64,000 bases of DNA from Paenarthrobacter histidinolovorans (GCF_014647595.1 NZ_BMPM01000003.1:186001-250000); one strand, 5' to 3'. Positions 27,104 to 38,125 are shown, counted from the first letter of the stretch. A program made the numbers and translations. The notes: generated by a model from the sequence alone, not told the origin.

Positions 27104-30100
27104 ATGACCCATCTTCATAACCCCGGTTGGTCCGAAAACATCGAACCGCAGGGTGCCATGTCTCCGTTCAAGCGTTTTGCTGCGCTCCCGGAGGCCCAGG
27201 GTCTTTACAACCCTGATAAGGAGAAGGACGCCTGCGGCCTGGCTATCATTGCCACGCTCCGCGGGGAACCGGGATACGACATCGTGGAAGCGGCACTGAC
27301 CGCCCTCCGCAATCTCGAACACCGCGGCGCCGTGGGCGCCGATGAAGGAACAGGCGACGGAGCGGGTCTGCTGATGCAGGTTCCCGACGAGTTTTTCCGC
27401 GCCGTCACCGAATTTGAGCTGCCGGCACCCGGACAGTACGTGGTGGGTACCGCGTTCCTTCCGGCTGAAACCCGCGAAGCTGCAACAGCGAAAGCCGGCA
27501 TTGAGGCACTTGCCGCTGACGAGGGCCTCACGGTCCTTGGTTGGCGTGAGGTTCCCGTGGTCGCGGACCTCGTTGGCGCCATGGCACGGGCCTGTATGCC
27601 CTATTTCTCGCAGCCTTTCTTCGCCTCTGCCACCGGTGAGCAGCTGGAGCACAACGAGCTTGACTCCCGCGCCTGGCGGATCCGCAAGCGCGCCCAGAAC
27701 AAGTTCGGCGTGTACTTCCCCTCGCTGTCTTCGCGCACCATCGTGTACAAGGGCATGCTGACGACGGCCCAGTTGGAGCCGTTCTACCCGGATCTTTCGG
27801 ACAAGCGCTTCAAGACCAAGCTCGCCATTGTCCACTCACGCTTCTCCACCAACACCTTCCCGTCGTGGCCCCTGGCCCAGCCGTTCCGCACCATCGCGCA
27901 CAACGGTGAAATCAACACGGTCAAGGGCAACCGCAACTGGATGCGTGCCCGCCAGTCGCAGCTGGCCAGCCCGCTGCTGGGCTCTGTGCCCGAGGAGCTG
28001 TACCCGATCTGCACCCCCGGTGCCTCGGACTCCGCTTCCTTCGATGAAGTTGCCGAGCTGTTGTGGCTCTCGGGGCGTCCCATCACGCACTCGATCATGA
28101 TGATGATCCCGGAGGCCTGGGAGAACCATGCCACCATGGATCCGGCGCGCCGTGCCTTCTACGAATACCACTCCCTGCTCATGGAGCCGTGGGACGGTCC
28201 TGCTGCTGTGTCTTTCACTGACGGCAGTCTCGTCGGTGCCACGCTGGACCGCAACGGCCTGCGCCCGGGACGCTACTGGATCACCGAGGACGGCCTGATC
28301 ATCTTCGCCTCCGAGGTGGGCGTGATCGAGGTGGAGCCCTCCAACGTGGTCAAGAAGGGGCGCGTGGCCCCCGGCAAGATGTTCCTGGTGGACACCGAAG
28401 CCGGACGCATCATTGACGACGCCGAGGTCAAGGCCGAGGTAGCCGCTGCCAACCCTTGGGCCGAGTGGCTCAAGGACAACCTGATCGACATCAACGAGCT
28501 TCCCGAGCGTGAGCACGTTCTTCACACGGCGGCATCGGTGAACATCCGCCAGCGGACCTTCGGCTACACCACTGAAGAACTGAAGATCCTGCTCGGACCG
28601 ATGGCCCGCACGGGTGCTGAGCCCCTGGGCGCCATGGGTTCGGATACGCCGGTAGCCGTGCTGTCCAAGCGTCCGCGTCTGCTGTTCGACTACTTCGTGC
28701 AGTCCTTCGCACAGGTCACCAACCCGCCGCTGGATGCCATCCGCGAAGAATTGGTGACTTCACTGAAGTGCGCCATTGGCCCCAACGGCAACCTCCTGGA
28801 CGGCAAGCAGGTCCGCCAGCCGCAGATCTCGCTGCCGTTCCCCGTGATCAACAACGACCAGCTTGCCAAGATCGCGAACATTGAAACCCCCGACGGCGAC
28901 CGCATCGCCATGAAGGTCCGTGGCCTTTACCGCCCCGAGGGCGGGGAAGCGGCACTTCGTGCCCGCCTGACGGAGATCTGCGAGCAGGTTTCCGGTGCGA
29001 TCAACCGCGGCGTCCAGTACGTGGTGCTGTCCGACCGTGACTCGAACGCCCAGTGGGCGCCGATTCCGTCGCTCCTGCTGGTCAGTGCAGTGCACCACCA
29101 CCTGCTTCGCAGTGCGAACCGCACCAAGACCGCCCTGGTGGTCGAGGCCGGCGATGTCCGCGAGACACACCATGTTGCCGTGCTCATTGGTTACGGTGCG
29201 TCCGCAGTGAACCCGTACCTGGCCATGGAATCGGTGGAACAGCTGATCTCCAACGGCGACGTGACGGGTGTGACTGCCGAAGACGGTGTCTACAACCTCA
29301 TCAAGGGCCTGGGCAAGGGTGTCCTGAAGATCATGTCCAAGATGGGCATCTCCACGGTGGCTTCCTACACGGGCGCCCAGACCTTCGAAGCACTGGGCTT
29401 GTCCCAGGAACTCGTAGATGAATTCTTCTCCGGCACGCATTCCCAGCTCGGTGGCGTCGGCTTGGATGTCATCGCCGCAGAGGTTTCGGCACGCCACCAG
29501 ATGGCGTACCCCGAAGGTGGCATCGAGCACCCGCACCAGCCATTGCTGGGCGGCGGCGAGTACCAGTGGCGCCGCGACGGCGAGCCGCACCTCTTCAACC
29601 CGGAGACAGTCTTCCGTCTGCAGCACGCCACGCGCGAACGCCGCTACGACATCTTCAAGTCCTACACCAAGGGCGTTGATGACCAGTCGGAGAACCTGAT
29701 GACCCTGCGTGGGCTCCTCAAGTTCAAGGACGGTGTCCGTCCGGCTGTGCCGCTGGAAGAAGTGGAACCCGTTTCCAGCATTGTGAAGCGTTTCTCCACC
29801 GGTGCGATGAGCTACGGCTCCATCTCCAAGGAAGCACACGAGACACTGGCCATCGCCATGAACCGTTTGGGCGCCAAGTCCAACACCGGTGAAGGCGGGG
29901 AGGACGTGGACCGTCTGTTGGATCCGGAACGCCGTTCTGCGATCAAGCAGATCGCTTCAGGTCGTTTCGGTGTCACCAGTCTCTACCTCACCAACGCCGA
30001 TGACATCCAGATCAAGATGGCACAGGGCGCCAAGCCCGGTGAAGGTGGCCAGTTGATGGCGCAGAAGGTCTACCCCTGGGTGGCCCGGACCCGTCACTCG

Positions 30101-31717
30101 ACCCCCGGCGTCGGGCTGATTTCCCCGCCCCCGCACCACGACATCTACTCGATCGAAGACCTCGCGCAGCTCATCTACGATGCCAAGCGCGCCAATCCTT
30201 CGGCCCGGGTGCACGTGAAGCTGGTCTCGGAAGTCGGGATCGGCACGGTGGCCTCCGGCGTCACGAAGGCGAAGGCCGACGTCGTGCTTGTTTCAGGTCA
30301 CGACGGCGGTACCGGCGCCTCGCCGCTGAACTCGCTTAAGCACGCGGGCGTGCCGTGGGAACTCGGACTTGCCGAGACCCAGCAGACCCTCATGCTCAAC
30401 GGGCTCCGCGACCGCGTGGTGGTTCAGGTGGACGGCCAGCTCAAGACCGGCCGCGACGTAGTCATCGCTGCCCTGCTGGGTGGCGAGGAGTATGGTTTCG
30501 CGACTGCTCCGCTGGTTGTTTCCGGCTGCATCATGATGCGCGTTTGCCACCTGGACACCTGCCCTGTGGGTGTTGCCACCCAGAACCCGGAACTCCGGTC
30601 CCGCTTCAATGGCAAGCCCGAGTTCGTGGTCAACTTCTTCGAGTTCCTCGCAGAAGAAGTCCGCGAAATCCTGGCCGAACTCGGCTTCCGGAGCCTGGAA
30701 GAGGCCATCGGCCACGCTGAAGTCCTGGACACCCGCGAGGCCATCGACCACTGGAAGGCCGAGGGGCTGGACCTGGATCCGATCCTGCATGGCCTTGAGT
30801 TCGACGACGACGTGCCGTTGCGCAACATGACCACCCAGAACCACGAGCTGGACAAGCACTTCGACCAGCGCCTGATCACCATGGCCCAGGAAGCTCTCAG
30901 CGACCGCATGCCTGTCAAGATCACGTTGGATGTCATCAACACGGACCGTTCCGTGGGCACGATGCTCGGCCATGTGGTGACCAAGACGTTCGGCACCGAT
31001 GTCCTGGCGACCGACACGATCGACATCACGCTCAACGGCACGGCCGGTCAGTCGCTCGGCGCGTTCCTCCCTGCCGGCATCACGCTGCGCATGTTCGGCG
31101 ACTCCAACGACTACGTTGGCAAGGGCCTCTCCGGTGGACGCATCATCGTCCGGCCGGACCGCACCAACGTGTTCCAGGCGGAGCGCAACGTCATTGCCGG
31201 CAACGTCATTGGTTATGGCGCCACCAGCGGCGAAATGTTCCTGCGTGGCCAGGTGGGTGAACGCTTCCTCGTCCGCAACTCCGGTGCCACCGCCGTCGTC
31301 GAAGGCATTGGTGACCATGGTTGCGAGTACATGACCGGTGGCCAGACGCTGATCATCGGCCGTACCGGCCGAAACTTCGGCGCGGGCATGTCCGGCGGTA
31401 CCGCCTATGTGCTGGACCTGCAGCCTGAGCGCGTCAACAAGCTCGCCCTCGATACCGGTGAGCTCCAGCTCCGGGAACTCGACGCCGAGGACCGTGACAT
31501 CGTCCACGGCCTCCTCACCAAGCACGTCGAGGAAACCGAATCAGTCCTGGCGGGCCGTTTGCTCGAGAACTTCGACGACACCGCCGCCCGCATCACCAAA
31601 GTACTGCCGCGTGATTACGCCGCAGTCCTGCAAACCCGTCTCGACGCCATCGAAGAGGGCCTTGACCCCGATGGCGAAGAAGTATGGTCTCGAATCCTGG
31701 AGGTAACCGGTGGCTGA
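27104..31717 (+). CDS. gltB: Glutamate synthase (NADPH) large subunit
   Basis: 1537 residues, normal for bacterial GltB. Cys44 (in [10 protein letters not shown]) should become the N-terminal nucleophile of the class II glutaminase domain after propeptide removal. The FMN-binding synthase domain has [19 protein letters not shown] near 1065, and the 3Fe-4S ligands are in [15 protein letters not shown]. The C-terminal beta-helix has repeated G-rich turns ([18 protein letters not shown]). It makes two glutamates from glutamine and 2-oxoglutarate. The start is the ATG at 27104 with GAGGAAGGA upstream; the frame extends to 27050 but without a better site. Confidence 0.97.
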   Translation: MTHLHNPGWSENIEPQGAMSPFKRFAALPEAQGLYNPDKEKDACGLAIIATLRGEPGYDIVEAALTALRNLEHRGAVGADEGTGDGAGLLMQVPDEFFRAVTEFELPAPGQYVVGTAFLPAETREAATAKAGIEALAADEGLTVLGWREVPVVADLVGAMARACMPYFSQPFFASATGEQLEHNELDSRAWRIRKRAQNKFGVYFPSLSSRTIVYKGMLTTAQLEPFYPDLSDKRFKTKLAIVHSRFSTNTFPSWPLAQPFRTIAHNGEINTVKGNRNWMRARQSQLASPLLGSVPEELYPICTPGASDSASFDEVAELLWLSGRPITHSIMMMIPEAWENHATMDPARRAFYEYHSLLMEPWDGPAAVSFTDGSLVGATLDRNGLRPGRYWITEDGLIIFASEVGVIEVEPSNVVKKGRVAPGKMFLVDTEAGRIIDDAEVKAEVAAANPWAEWLKDNLIDINELPEREHVLHTAASVNIRQRTFGYTTEELKILLGPMARTGAEPLGAMGSDTPVAVLSKRPRLLFDYFVQSFAQVTNPPLDAIREELVTSLKCAIGPNGNLLDGKQVRQPQISLPFPVINNDQLAKIANIETPDGDRIAMKVRGLYRPEGGEAALRARLTEICEQVSGAINRGVQYVVLSDRDSNAQWAPIPSLLLVSAVHHHLLRSANRTKTALVVEAGDVRETHHVAVLIGYGASAVNPYLAMESVEQLISNGDVTGVTAEDGVYNLIKGLGKGVLKIMSKMGISTVASYTGAQTFEALGLSQELVDEFFSGTHSQLGGVGLDVIAAEVSARHQMAYPEGGIEHPHQPLLGGGEYQWRRDGEPHLFNPETVFRLQHATRERRYDIFKSYTKGVDDQSENLMTLRGLLKFKDGVRPAVPLEEVEPVSSIVKRFSTGAMSYGSISKEAHETLAIAMNRLGAKSNTGEGGEDVDRLLDPERRSAIKQIASGRFGVTSLYLTNADDIQIKMAQGAKPGEGGQLMAQKVYPWVARTRHSTPGVGLISPPPHHDIYSIEDLAQLIYDAKRANPSARVHVKLVSEVGIGTVASGVTKAKADVVLVSGHDGGTGASPLNSLKHAGVPWELGLAETQQTLMLNGLRDRVVVQVDGQLKTGRDVVIAALLGGEEYGFATAPLVVSGCIMMRVCHLDTCPVGVATQNPELRSRFNGKPEFVVNFFEFLAEEVREILAELGFRSLEEAIGHAEVLDTREAIDHWKAEGLDLDPILHGLEFDDDVPLRNMTTQNHELDKHFDQRLITMAQEALSDRMPVKITLDVINTDRSVGTMLGHVVTKTFGTDVLATDTIDITLNGTAGQSLGAFLPAGITLRMFGDSNDYVGKGLSGGRIIVRPDRTNVFQAERNVIAGNVIGYGATSGEMFLRGQVGERFLVRNSGATAVVEGIGDHGCEYMTGGQTLIIGRTGRNFGAGMSGGTAYVLDLQPERVNKLALDTGELQLRELDAEDRDIVHGLLTKHVEETESVLAGRLLENFDDTAARITKVLPRDYAAVLQTRLDAIEEGLDPDGEEVWSRILEVTGG

Positions 31718-33167
31718 TCCACGCGGATTTCTGAAAGTCCGGCAGCGCGAGACGCAGCCACGCCGTCCCGTTCCCGTCCGCATCATGGACTGGAAAGAAG
31801 TGTACGAAGCCCAGGAGAAGGGCGTCCTGAAGAGCCAGGCCGGGCGCTGCATGGACTGCGGCGTACCGTTCTGCCACCAGGGCTGCCCGCTGGGCAACCT
31901 CATTCCTGAATGGAACGACCTCGTCTGGCGGGACAAGGGCGAAGAAGCGATCGAGCGTCTCCACGCCACGAACAACTTCCCGGAGTTCACCGGCCGGCTG
32001 TGTCCTGCCCCCTGCGAGGCGTCCTGCGTGCTGGGGATCAACCAGCCCGCTGTGACCATCAAGCAGGTCGAGGTCTCCATCATCGACCAGGCGTTCGACA
32101 ACGACTGGGTCCAGCCCCTTCCGCCGACGCGCCTCACAGGCAAGACGGTCGCCGTCGTCGGTTCCGGCCCGGCAGGCCTGGCCGTCGCGCAGCAGTTGAC
32201 GCGGGTTGGCCACACCGTTGCCGTCTACGAACGCGACGACAAGATCGGTGGCCTGCTCCGCTACGGCATCCCCGACTTCAAGATGGAAAAGGAACAGGTC
32301 GACCGTCGCCTCGAGCAGATGAAGGCCGAAGGCACGCGCTTCCGGACCGGCGTCGCCGTCGGAACCGATGTCACGTGGGAGCAGTTGCGCCGCCGTTACG
32401 ACGCCGTCGTTGTCGCCACCGGGGCCACCGTCCCGCGCGACCTGCCGATCCCGGGCCGCGAGCTTGAAGGCGTGCACTTCGCCATGGACTACCTCGTTCC
32501 GGCCAACCGCGTGGTAGCGGGGGAGACCCCGGCGAACCACATCGACGCCCGCGGCAAACATGTCGTCATCCTCGGTGGCGGCGATACCGGTGCTGACTGC
32601 ATCGGAACCGCCCACCGCCACCAGGCAGCCTCGGTGACGACGCTCGCGATCGGCAAGCAGCCGCCGTCGGAACGCGCAGCCCACCAGCCGTGGCCGACGT
32701 TCCCCACCCTGTTCGAGATGGCCAGTGCCCACGAAGAAGGCGGCGAGCGTACGTACCTTGCGTCCACCGTTGAGTTCGTTGGCGAAAACGGCAAGCTCAC
32801 CGGCGTCAAGGTTGCCGAAACCGAGTTCGTGGACGGCAAGCGACTGCCCAAGGCAGGTACGGAGCGGATTATTCCGGCTGACTTGGTGTTCCTGAGCCTC
32901 GGCTTTACCGGCGCTGAGCCGGCAGGTATCACTGAACAGGTCAGCGCAGAATTCGACGGTCGGGGCAACGTTGCCCGCGACGGCTACTACATGACGAACA
33001 CCGAGGGAGTGTTTGTTGCCGGCGATGCCGGACGTGGCCAGTCACTGATTGTGTGGGCCATTGCGGAAGGCCGCGCGTGCGCGGCCGCAGTGGACAGGTT
33101 CCTGATGGGAAGCACCATTCTCCCGGCACCGGTCGCCCCCACCGACCGGGCGATAGCGGTCTTATAG
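31710..33167 (+). CDS. gltD: Glutamate synthase (NADPH) small subunit
   Basis: 485 residues. N-terminal 4Fe-4S ligands are in [17 protein letters not shown] and [10 protein letters not shown]. Two dinucleotide-binding folds follow: [14 protein letters not shown] (FAD) near residue 150 and [13 protein letters not shown] (NADPH) near 288, with [14 protein letters not shown] near the end. It feeds electrons from NADPH to GltB. It starts with GTG at 31710, overlapping gltB by 8 bases, with GGAGGTAACC just upstream. Confidence 0.97.
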   Translation: MADPRGFLKVRQRETQPRRPVPVRIMDWKEVYEAQEKGVLKSQAGRCMDCGVPFCHQGCPLGNLIPEWNDLVWRDKGEEAIERLHATNNFPEFTGRLCPAPCEASCVLGINQPAVTIKQVEVSIIDQAFDNDWVQPLPPTRLTGKTVAVVGSGPAGLAVAQQLTRVGHTVAVYERDDKIGGLLRYGIPDFKMEKEQVDRRLEQMKAEGTRFRTGVAVGTDVTWEQLRRRYDAVVVATGATVPRDLPIPGRELEGVHFAMDYLVPANRVVAGETPANHIDARGKHVVILGGGDTGADCIGTAHRHQAASVTTLAIGKQPPSERAAHQPWPTFPTLFEMASAHEEGGERTYLASTVEFVGENGKLTGVKVAETEFVDGKRLPKAGTERIIPADLVFLSLGFTGAEPAGITEQVSAEFDGRGNVARDGYYMTNTEGVFVAGDAGRGQSLIVWAIAEGRACAAAVDRFLMGSTILPAPVAPTDRAIAVL

Positions 33168-33222
33168 CGCCGGCAGGAACTGATCTTTTACTCAATCAGC
33201 ATGAACTACTTAGGGTAGGTAT

Positions 33223-34716
33223 ATGAGACGCGCGAAAATTGTGGCAACTTTCGGCCCGGCTATCTCCAGCTTCGACAACACCCTCGCGGTGCTGGAGGCC
33301 GGCGTCGACGTTGCTCGCATGAACATGAGCCACGGCGACTACTCCGTGCACGACAACACCTACGAGAACGTCCGCAAGGCTGCCGCCCAGCTGGGCAAGC
33401 CCGTGGCCATCATGGCCGACCTCCAGGGCCCCAAAATCCGCCTTGGACGTTTTGTTGACGGCCCCCACGAGCTGGCTGTAGGCGACACCTTCACCATCAC
33501 CACCGAAGACGTTCCCGGCACCAAGGACATCTGCTCCACCACGCTCAAGAGCCTCACCGAGGACGTCAACGTCGGCGACGCACTGCTGATCGACGACGGC
33601 AAGGTGGCGCTGCGCGCCATCGAAGTTGACGACGTCAAGGTGGTCGCAACTGTGACCGTCGGCGGCAAGGTGTCCAACAACAAGGGCATCAACCTTCCCG
33701 GCGTTGCCGTCAACGTCCCCGCGTTGAGCGAAAAGGACGAGGACGACCTCCGCTGGGCCCTCAAGCGCGGAGCTGACCTCATCGCCCTCTCGTTCGTTCG
33801 CGATGCCTCCGACATCAAGCGCGTCCACGAGATCATGGACGAAGAAGGCCGCCGCGTGCCGGTGATCGCCAAGATCGAAAAGCCGCAGGCCGTGGAGCAG
33901 CTCCACGAAATCATCGACGCGTTCGACGCAATCATGGTGGCCCGTGGCGACCTCGGCGTCGAACTGCCGCTCGAAGAGGTGCCGATCGTCCAGAAGCGCG
34001 CCATCGAACTGGCACGCCGCTGGGCCAAGCCGGTCATCGTGGCCACCCAGGTCCTGGAATCCATGATCGACAACCCGCGTCCGACGCGCGCCGAGGCTTC
34101 CGACTGCGCCAACGCAGTTCTCGACGGCGCCGACGCAGTCATGCTCTCCGGAGAAACTTCCGTGGGCCAGTACCCGATCGAGACCGTCAAGGTCATGGCC
34201 CGGATCATCGAGTCCACCGAAGTCCACGGCCTCGAGCGCGTACCCCCGCTGGGCACCAAGCCCAAGACCCGCGGTGGCGCCATCACCCGTGCCGCCGTCG
34301 AAATCGCCGACCAGCTGGACGCAAAGTACATCTGTACTTTCACCCAGTCCGGTGACTCGGCACGCCGCCTTTCGCGTCTGCGTCCGGTCAAGCCGGTCTT
34401 CGCGTTCACGCCGGTGGAGCACGTTTGGAACCAGCTGGCCCTCACCTGGGGTATCCAGCCGGTACTGGTTCCGTCCGTTGGGCACACCGACGAGATGACC
34501 GCACAGGTGGACAAGAGCCTGCTGGAAATGGACCTCGTGGAGGAAGGCGACCTGGTTGTCATCGCAGCCGGTTCCCCTCCAGGACAGGCCGGTTCCACGA
34601 ACTCGCTGAAGGTCCACAAGGTGGGCGACCTCGCCGACACCTCCAAGACCGACGACGGTTCGCGCAAGGAACCCGTTGGCCCGTGGCCTGAAAAGAAGTC
34701 CAAGGCCAAGTCGTAA
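33223..34716 (+). CDS. pyk: Pyruvate kinase
   Basis: 497 residues starting MRRAKIVATFGPAISS. The active-site signature VIAKIEKPQAVEQL is near residue 215, and VARGDLGVELP with PVIVATQVLESMI follows. The C-terminal domain is complete. It converts PEP and ADP to pyruvate and ATP. AGGGTAGG precedes the ATG. The gene is followed by a strong terminator. Confidence 0.97.
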   Translation: MRRAKIVATFGPAISSFDNTLAVLEAGVDVARMNMSHGDYSVHDNTYENVRKAAAQLGKPVAIMADLQGPKIRLGRFVDGPHELAVGDTFTITTEDVPGTKDICSTTLKSLTEDVNVGDALLIDDGKVALRAIEVDDVKVVATVTVGGKVSNNKGINLPGVAVNVPALSEKDEDDLRWALKRGADLIALSFVRDASDIKRVHEIMDEEGRRVPVIAKIEKPQAVEQLHEIIDAFDAIMVARGDLGVELPLEEVPIVQKRAIELARRWAKPVIVATQVLESMIDNPRPTRAEASDCANAVLDGADAVMLSGETSVGQYPIETVKVMARIIESTEVHGLERVPPLGTKPKTRGGAITRAAVEIADQLDAKYICTFTQSGDSARRLSRLRPVKPVFAFTPVEHVWNQLALTWGIQPVLVPSVGHTDEMTAQVDKSLLEMDLVEEGDLVVIAAGSPPGQAGSTNSLKVHKVGDLADTSKTDDGSRKEPVGPWPEKKSKAKS

Positions 34717-34731
34717 TTCTTCGGCTTGGAC

Positions 34732-34765
34732 GAGGGTCCCGCCTGTTGGCGGGGCCCTCTTTTTT
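34732..34765 (+). terminator. Intrinsic terminator of pyk
   Basis: GAGGGTCCCGCC (34732-34743) pairs with GGCGGGGCCCTC (34748-34759) across TGTT, then six T residues. The stem is 12 bp with one G-T pair. Confidence 0.95.
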
Positions 34766-34806
34766 GTCCCATTTCGTTTCCGGTGAGTACGGCGACTTTG
34801 CCAGGG

Positions 34807-34852
34807 ACGACGTCGGCCGCCCACCTCGCGTGAGGTGAGCGGCCGACGTCGT
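34807..34852 (-). terminator. Hairpin downstream of the ANTAR regulator
   Basis: ACGACGTCGGCCGC (34807-34820) pairs with GCGGCCGACGTCGT (34839-34852); inside, CACCTC/GAGGTG forms a second stem. It lies 19 bases past the minus-strand stop at 34872. No T run on that strand, but the stem is very stable. Confidence 0.7.
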
Positions 34853-34871
34853 GCGTTTGATTCTTGTGGCG

Positions 34872-35477
34872 TTAGTTGACCTGGTTGATGATGGTTTCGG
34901 CAACCTCGCGCATGCTGAGGCGGCGGTCCATGGAGGTCTTCTGGATCCAGCGGAAAGCTTCCGGCTCCGTCAGGCCCATCTTGGTGGTCAGGAGGCTCTT
35001 GGCGCGCTCTACAAGCTTGCGCGTGGCGAACTGCTCCTGGAGGTCGGAAACCTCGTTTTCCAGGGCCTTGATTTCCTCGTGGCGCGAAAGTGCAATTTCA
35101 ATGGCCGGGATGAGGTCCGCGGGGGAGAAGGGCTTCACGACATACGCCATGGCGCCGGCGTCGCGTGCACGCTCCACCAATTCCTTCTGGCTGAACGCGG
35201 TCAGCAGCACTACGGGAGCAATGCGGGCCTTGACGATCTTCTCGGCTGCCGAGATGCCATCCATGACGGGCATCTTCACATCCATGAGGACAAGGTCGGG
35301 CTTGAGTTCTTCGGCCAGCTGCACGGCCTTCTCACCGTTGTCCGCCTCGCCTACGACGTCATACCCTTCGCCCTTCAGGATCTCGATAATGTCCAGGCGG
35401 ATGAGGGTTTCATCCTCGGCTACGACAACGCGTCGTGCCGGCTGGGCTGTGGACGTGGACTCCGTCTGTTCGGTCAC
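34872..35477 (-). CDS. pdtaR: ANTAR-domain response regulator (PdtaR type)
   Basis: 201 residues. The receiver domain (about 15-130) has the phospho-acceptor Asp66 in LVLMDVKMPVMDG, acidic residues in VVAEDETL and Lys in YVVKPFSPADL. A short coiled coil leads to a C-terminal ANTAR RNA-binding domain (about 140-198; RAKSLLTTKMGLTEPEAFRW). Such proteins bind paired hairpins in nascent RNA and block termination. Homologous to Rv1626 PdtaR; the partner kinase PdtaS is not in this window. GGAGAT lies upstream of the ATG. Confidence 0.93.
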   Translation of the reverse strand: MTEQTESTSTAQPARRVVVAEDETLIRLDIIEILKGEGYDVVGEADNGEKAVQLAEELKPDLVLMDVKMPVMDGISAAEKIVKARIAPVVLLTAFSQKELVERARDAGAMAYVVKPFSPADLIPAIEIALSRHEEIKALENEVSDLQEQFATRKLVERAKSLLTTKMGLTEPEAFRWIQKTSMDRRLSMREVAETIINQVN

Positions 35478-35664
35478 GGGATCTCCTTGAAAAGGTTCGG
35501 CGGGTTCATGTCCATCTTAGTGTGGACTCTTTGATGGCTGGTTTTGTTGCATCAGCGTGCCCGGTTCTTTGAATCAGCCTATCTGCATGTAGAGTAGTTT
35601 CGCGTGCTGGGAAAGGATCGCGTTGCTCACAGGAATGAGAGCAGCTGAACTCCCAGTATTCCGG

Positions 35665-35746
35665 GCCCGAGTGGCGGAATTGGCAGACGCGCCGCACTCA
35701 AAATGCGGTATCGAAAGGTGTGTGGGTTCGAGTCCCACCTCGGGCA
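35665..35746 (+). tRNA. tRNA-Leu (anticodon CAA), integration site of the element
   Basis: An 82-base class II tRNA: acceptor GCCCGAG/CTCGGGC, anticodon stem CCGCA/TGCGG with loop CTCAAAA giving CAA, a variable arm, and T arm GGGTTCGAGTCCC. CCA is not encoded. A tyrosine integrase gene starts 88 bases after its 3' end, so the 3' half is the likely attL core. Confidence 0.94.
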
Positions 35747-35759
35747 CTGTATTGTCGCA

Positions 35760-35786
35760 GGTCAGGGGCCTATATGGCCCCTGACC
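35760..35786 (+). terminator. Perfect hairpin between tRNA-Leu and integrase
   Basis: GGTCAGGGGCC (35760-35770) pairs with GGCCCCTGACC (35776-35786) across TATAT. No T run follows. It could end tRNA transcription or be a protein-binding site in the attachment region. Confidence 0.5.
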
Positions 35787-35814
35787 GTGTACAAAACCCC
35801 TAAAAGTGTGTACA
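35787..35814 (+). promoter_or_regulatory. Two GTGTACA direct repeats upstream of the integrase
   Basis: GTGTACA occurs at 35787-35793 and 35808-35814, start to start 21 bases, i.e. two helical turns. Both lie between the tRNA-Leu hairpin and the integrase start. This position and spacing fit integrase or excisionase arm sites or an operator. Confidence 0.4.
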
Positions 35815-35833
35815 GCGGCGTAGCGTTTTATGC

Positions 35834-36964
35834 ATGGCCAGCATCTCCACACGCACTAAAAAGGACGGTTCCAAGTCCTTCATGGTGCGCTGGCGGGAAC
35901 CCAAGACTGGCAAGGCCCAGGGCCTCACCGTGGCCACAGAATCCGAAGCAGAAACGCTCAAGCGACTGCTCGACGCCAATGGGCAGAACTTCGAAATCGC
36001 CGAGCATGCGATCCTTACCAACGCGAAGCGCGTACCAACTGTTGGTGAGGCTATTCAGGAACACATCGACCTGCTGATCCGGCCGTCCAGTGGCACGGTG
36101 AAGACCTATCAAACGATGCTCGATCTGCATGTGAAGAAGGTCATCGGGCACGTGCCCGTCGACAAGCTCGACTACCGACTCATCGCCTACTGGGTGAAAT
36201 CGATGATGGCAAAGGGACGGTCACCCAAGACGATCAAAAATGTGCACGGCCTGATCTCTGCGTCGATGAACACCGCGGAGATGCTGGGGTACATCACACG
36301 CAATCCCTGCCGCGGCGTGCAGCTGCCGAGTGTCGAAAAGGCCGAGGACGAGATGATGTTCCTTACCCATGCGGAGTTCGGCTTGATTATGGAGGGCATG
36401 GGGGAGCGGTACCGCGACTTCACCAACTTCCTTGTGATGACCGGGACGCGCTTCGGTGAAGCGACGGCTCTGACGGTTGCTGACATTGACTTGTTGGGGA
36501 AGCCGGCGACAGCTCGGATCAACAAGGCGTGGAAGCGTGACGGGAAGAATCAGTTCTATATTGGTCCGACTAAGACAGGTGCCGGCAAGCGGACCATCGG
36601 ACTGAACCCTGCCCTAGTGGACCTCTTGATTCCTTTGGTGGCTGGACGGCCGAGCAGTGATCTGCTGTTCACGACGCCTAAGGGGGAGAGAATCGTGCAC
36701 AAGCTGTTCTGGCACCACTACTGGATGCCGGCGGTCAAGGTTGCCCAAGAGCGCGGCCTGAGGAAGAACCCACGAATTCACGATCTACGGCACACGCATG
36801 CTTCGTGGCTAATTCAGGACGGTGTCCCTATCTTCACGATCTCCCGTCGGTTGGGGCACGCGTCGACCAGGACTACAGAGGGCGTTTATGGGCACCTCAT
36901 GCCGGAAGCCTTGCAGGCCGGGGCGGATGCCACGGAGCGGTCAGTTTCGGCGTTTATGCGGTGA
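35834..36964 (+). CDS. int: Tyrosine site-specific integrase
   Basis: 376 residues. An N-terminal arm-binding region (about 1-60) precedes a SAM-like core-binding domain (about 65-165). The catalytic domain has Arg206 in TGTRFGEA, His316 and Arg319 in IHDLRHTHASW, His342 in LGHASTRTT and the nucleophile Tyr352 in GVYGHL. All conserved residues are present, so it should be active. It catalyses integration and excision at tRNA-Leu. ATG at 35834 has no ribosome-binding site but TAGCGT ends 7 bases upstream, so a leaderless start is possible. Confidence 0.95.
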   Translation: MASISTRTKKDGSKSFMVRWREPKTGKAQGLTVATESEAETLKRLLDANGQNFEIAEHAILTNAKRVPTVGEAIQEHIDLLIRPSSGTVKTYQTMLDLHVKKVIGHVPVDKLDYRLIAYWVKSMMAKGRSPKTIKNVHGLISASMNTAEMLGYITRNPCRGVQLPSVEKAEDEMMFLTHAEFGLIMEGMGERYRDFTNFLVMTGTRFGEATALTVADIDLLGKPATARINKAWKRDGKNQFYIGPTKTGAGKRTIGLNPALVDLLIPLVAGRPSSDLLFTTPKGERIVHKLFWHHYWMPAVKVAQERGLRKNPRIHDLRHTHASWLIQDGVPIFTISRRLGHASTRTTEGVYGHLMPEALQAGADATERSVSAFMR

Positions 36965-36989
36965 TGCGGCCGGGCCCGTTATCGGTCTT

Positions 36990-37292
36990 CTAGGAAGCTA
37001 TGCGGTTACTGGCTCTAGTCCCGATAAGCCGAGTGTTGGCGTTGCTTCGCGCGCGGACATTGGGTGCCGGGTGCGAGCCGGGCAATATCTCGCTAATCCT
37101 GGCGATCTCCGCGATGTGCTCGGACGTAAAAACGATCTTCCCCTTGCCCCAGCAGGCGTGCGGGAAGCGCCCCGCAGCAGCGCCATCTCTCAGCCATCCT
37201 TCGCTGCATCGCATGAGGGTTGCAGCTTCGGCAGGTTCGAAAAATTCCAAGTCCATATCAACGCCCGTCGCTGGTTCATCTTGGCTGTACAT
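36990..37292 (-). CDS. Small helix-turn-helix protein, possible excisionase or directionality factor
   Basis: About 100 residues with an excisionase/MerR-like winged HTH: EFFEPAEAATLMRCSEGWLR, then GRFPHACWGKGKIVFTSEHI, matching the pattern AA.ll.vs..wl...a..G.iP....gg.ir.f...di. The C-terminal ~40 residues are basic and unstructured. It is convergent with the integrase, 25 bases from its stop. Small HTH proteins beside ICE integrases often control excision. The start is uncertain: ATG at 37292 is used, with 37349 upstream and an internal ATG also in frame; none has a clear ribosome-binding site. Confidence 0.6.
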   Translation of the reverse strand: MYSQDEPATGVDMDLEFFEPAEAATLMRCSEGWLRDGAAAGRFPHACWGKGKIVFTSEHIAEIARISEILPGSHPAPNVRARSNANTRLIGTRASNRIAS

Positions 37293-37765
37293 TGCTGTGA
37301 GCACCCGCGGGAACATGACGAAAGTGCGAAGATCGGGATTCCTTGACAAGGAAAGGTGTAAGAGACGCTGGACGCGACCTGATGCAACGCCTATTCAGGC
37401 CGGAATCTACGCTTTTTTGACGTCTTGCTTACTCATCTGCCCGGTCAGTGCCTCAGATGAACCGCCAGAGCCATGTCGGAGGTAGCATGACCTTCTACTG
37501 CGACGACTCCGCTCTCGTTGGACCGCAACGACAGCATCTTCGCCACCTGTCGATCCGCATACCGTAAATCGCGCTCACTGCAATCCCCTCACCATGATCG
37601 CTGTCATTGGTTGGTGTCGCACGACGATATTCGCTCCGTTCACTTCTGGCACCAGCAGTGAACGAAGAATTAGCCGTGAGCGATCCTGAAGTTGGACCCC
37701 TTGGAGACGGCGGCCCTCAATAACGACCGTTCTGCGCCACGCCGAGAACGAGTGCAATTGAACAA
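37293..37765. other. Stretch without a recognisable gene
   Basis: No frame here looks coding. One small inverted repeat (CGTTCACT 37637-37644 with AGTGAACG 37657-37664) is visible. The right part borders the resolvase remnant and may contain its decayed 5' end; the expected N-terminal Tyr-Ala-Arg-Val-Ser motif could not be found. Confidence 0.5.
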
Positions 37766-38125
37766 GTGCACGCTTCCGGGGTCACGCAAGCCAGACCGCG
37801 GTGGCAGGCGTTTCATGAGGACCTGCAACCCGGCCACGTGCTCGTTACCACGGATCGCATGAGCCTCGGGAGGAGTACCGCAGATCTTTCGTCCATAGTT
37901 GCCGTGCTTGGCGAGTACGACGATCAAGGCTCTCGGAACGCACCAAGGTAGGCTTGGAAGCTGCACGAACAAGGGGGAGGCTGGGTAGGCCCACCCCGGG
38001 CGATGACTTCGGCCAAGGAAGAAGCAGCGACTCACCTTCGTTCCCAAGGGAAAACGCTGCAGGAAATTGCGACCGCCTTGGAGGTTGGCCTCTCGACCAT
38101 GGTGCGGAGCTTTGGGCAAGGAATT
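37766..38125 (+). pseudogene. Degraded serine recombinase (resolvase/invertase family) remnant
   Basis: One frame from 37766 reads RPRWQAFHEDLQPGHVLVTT then DRMSLGRSTADLSSIVAVL, matching the resolvase region RP...L.pGD.LvvtrlDRLgRS..dL. It is interrupted by TAG at 37949-37951. The same frame resumes with GGGWVGPPRAMTSAKEEAAT and LRSQGKTLQEIATALEVGLS, matching the hinge and C-terminal HTH of such recombinases. The central ~50 residues and the catalytic N terminus are missing, so the gene is broken and internally deleted. The family assignment is from motif recognition only. Confidence 0.6.

Noticed and set aside
29000..31525. Long frames antisense to gltB (for example 30293-31525 on the minus strand)
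   Set aside because: They mirror the codon pattern of the strongly supported gltB gene in GC-rich DNA and show no domain or ribosome-binding site.
33196..34824. 542-codon frame antisense to pyk
   Set aside because: Shadow of the pyruvate kinase gene; the translation is low-complexity His/Val/Gly-rich and has no motif.
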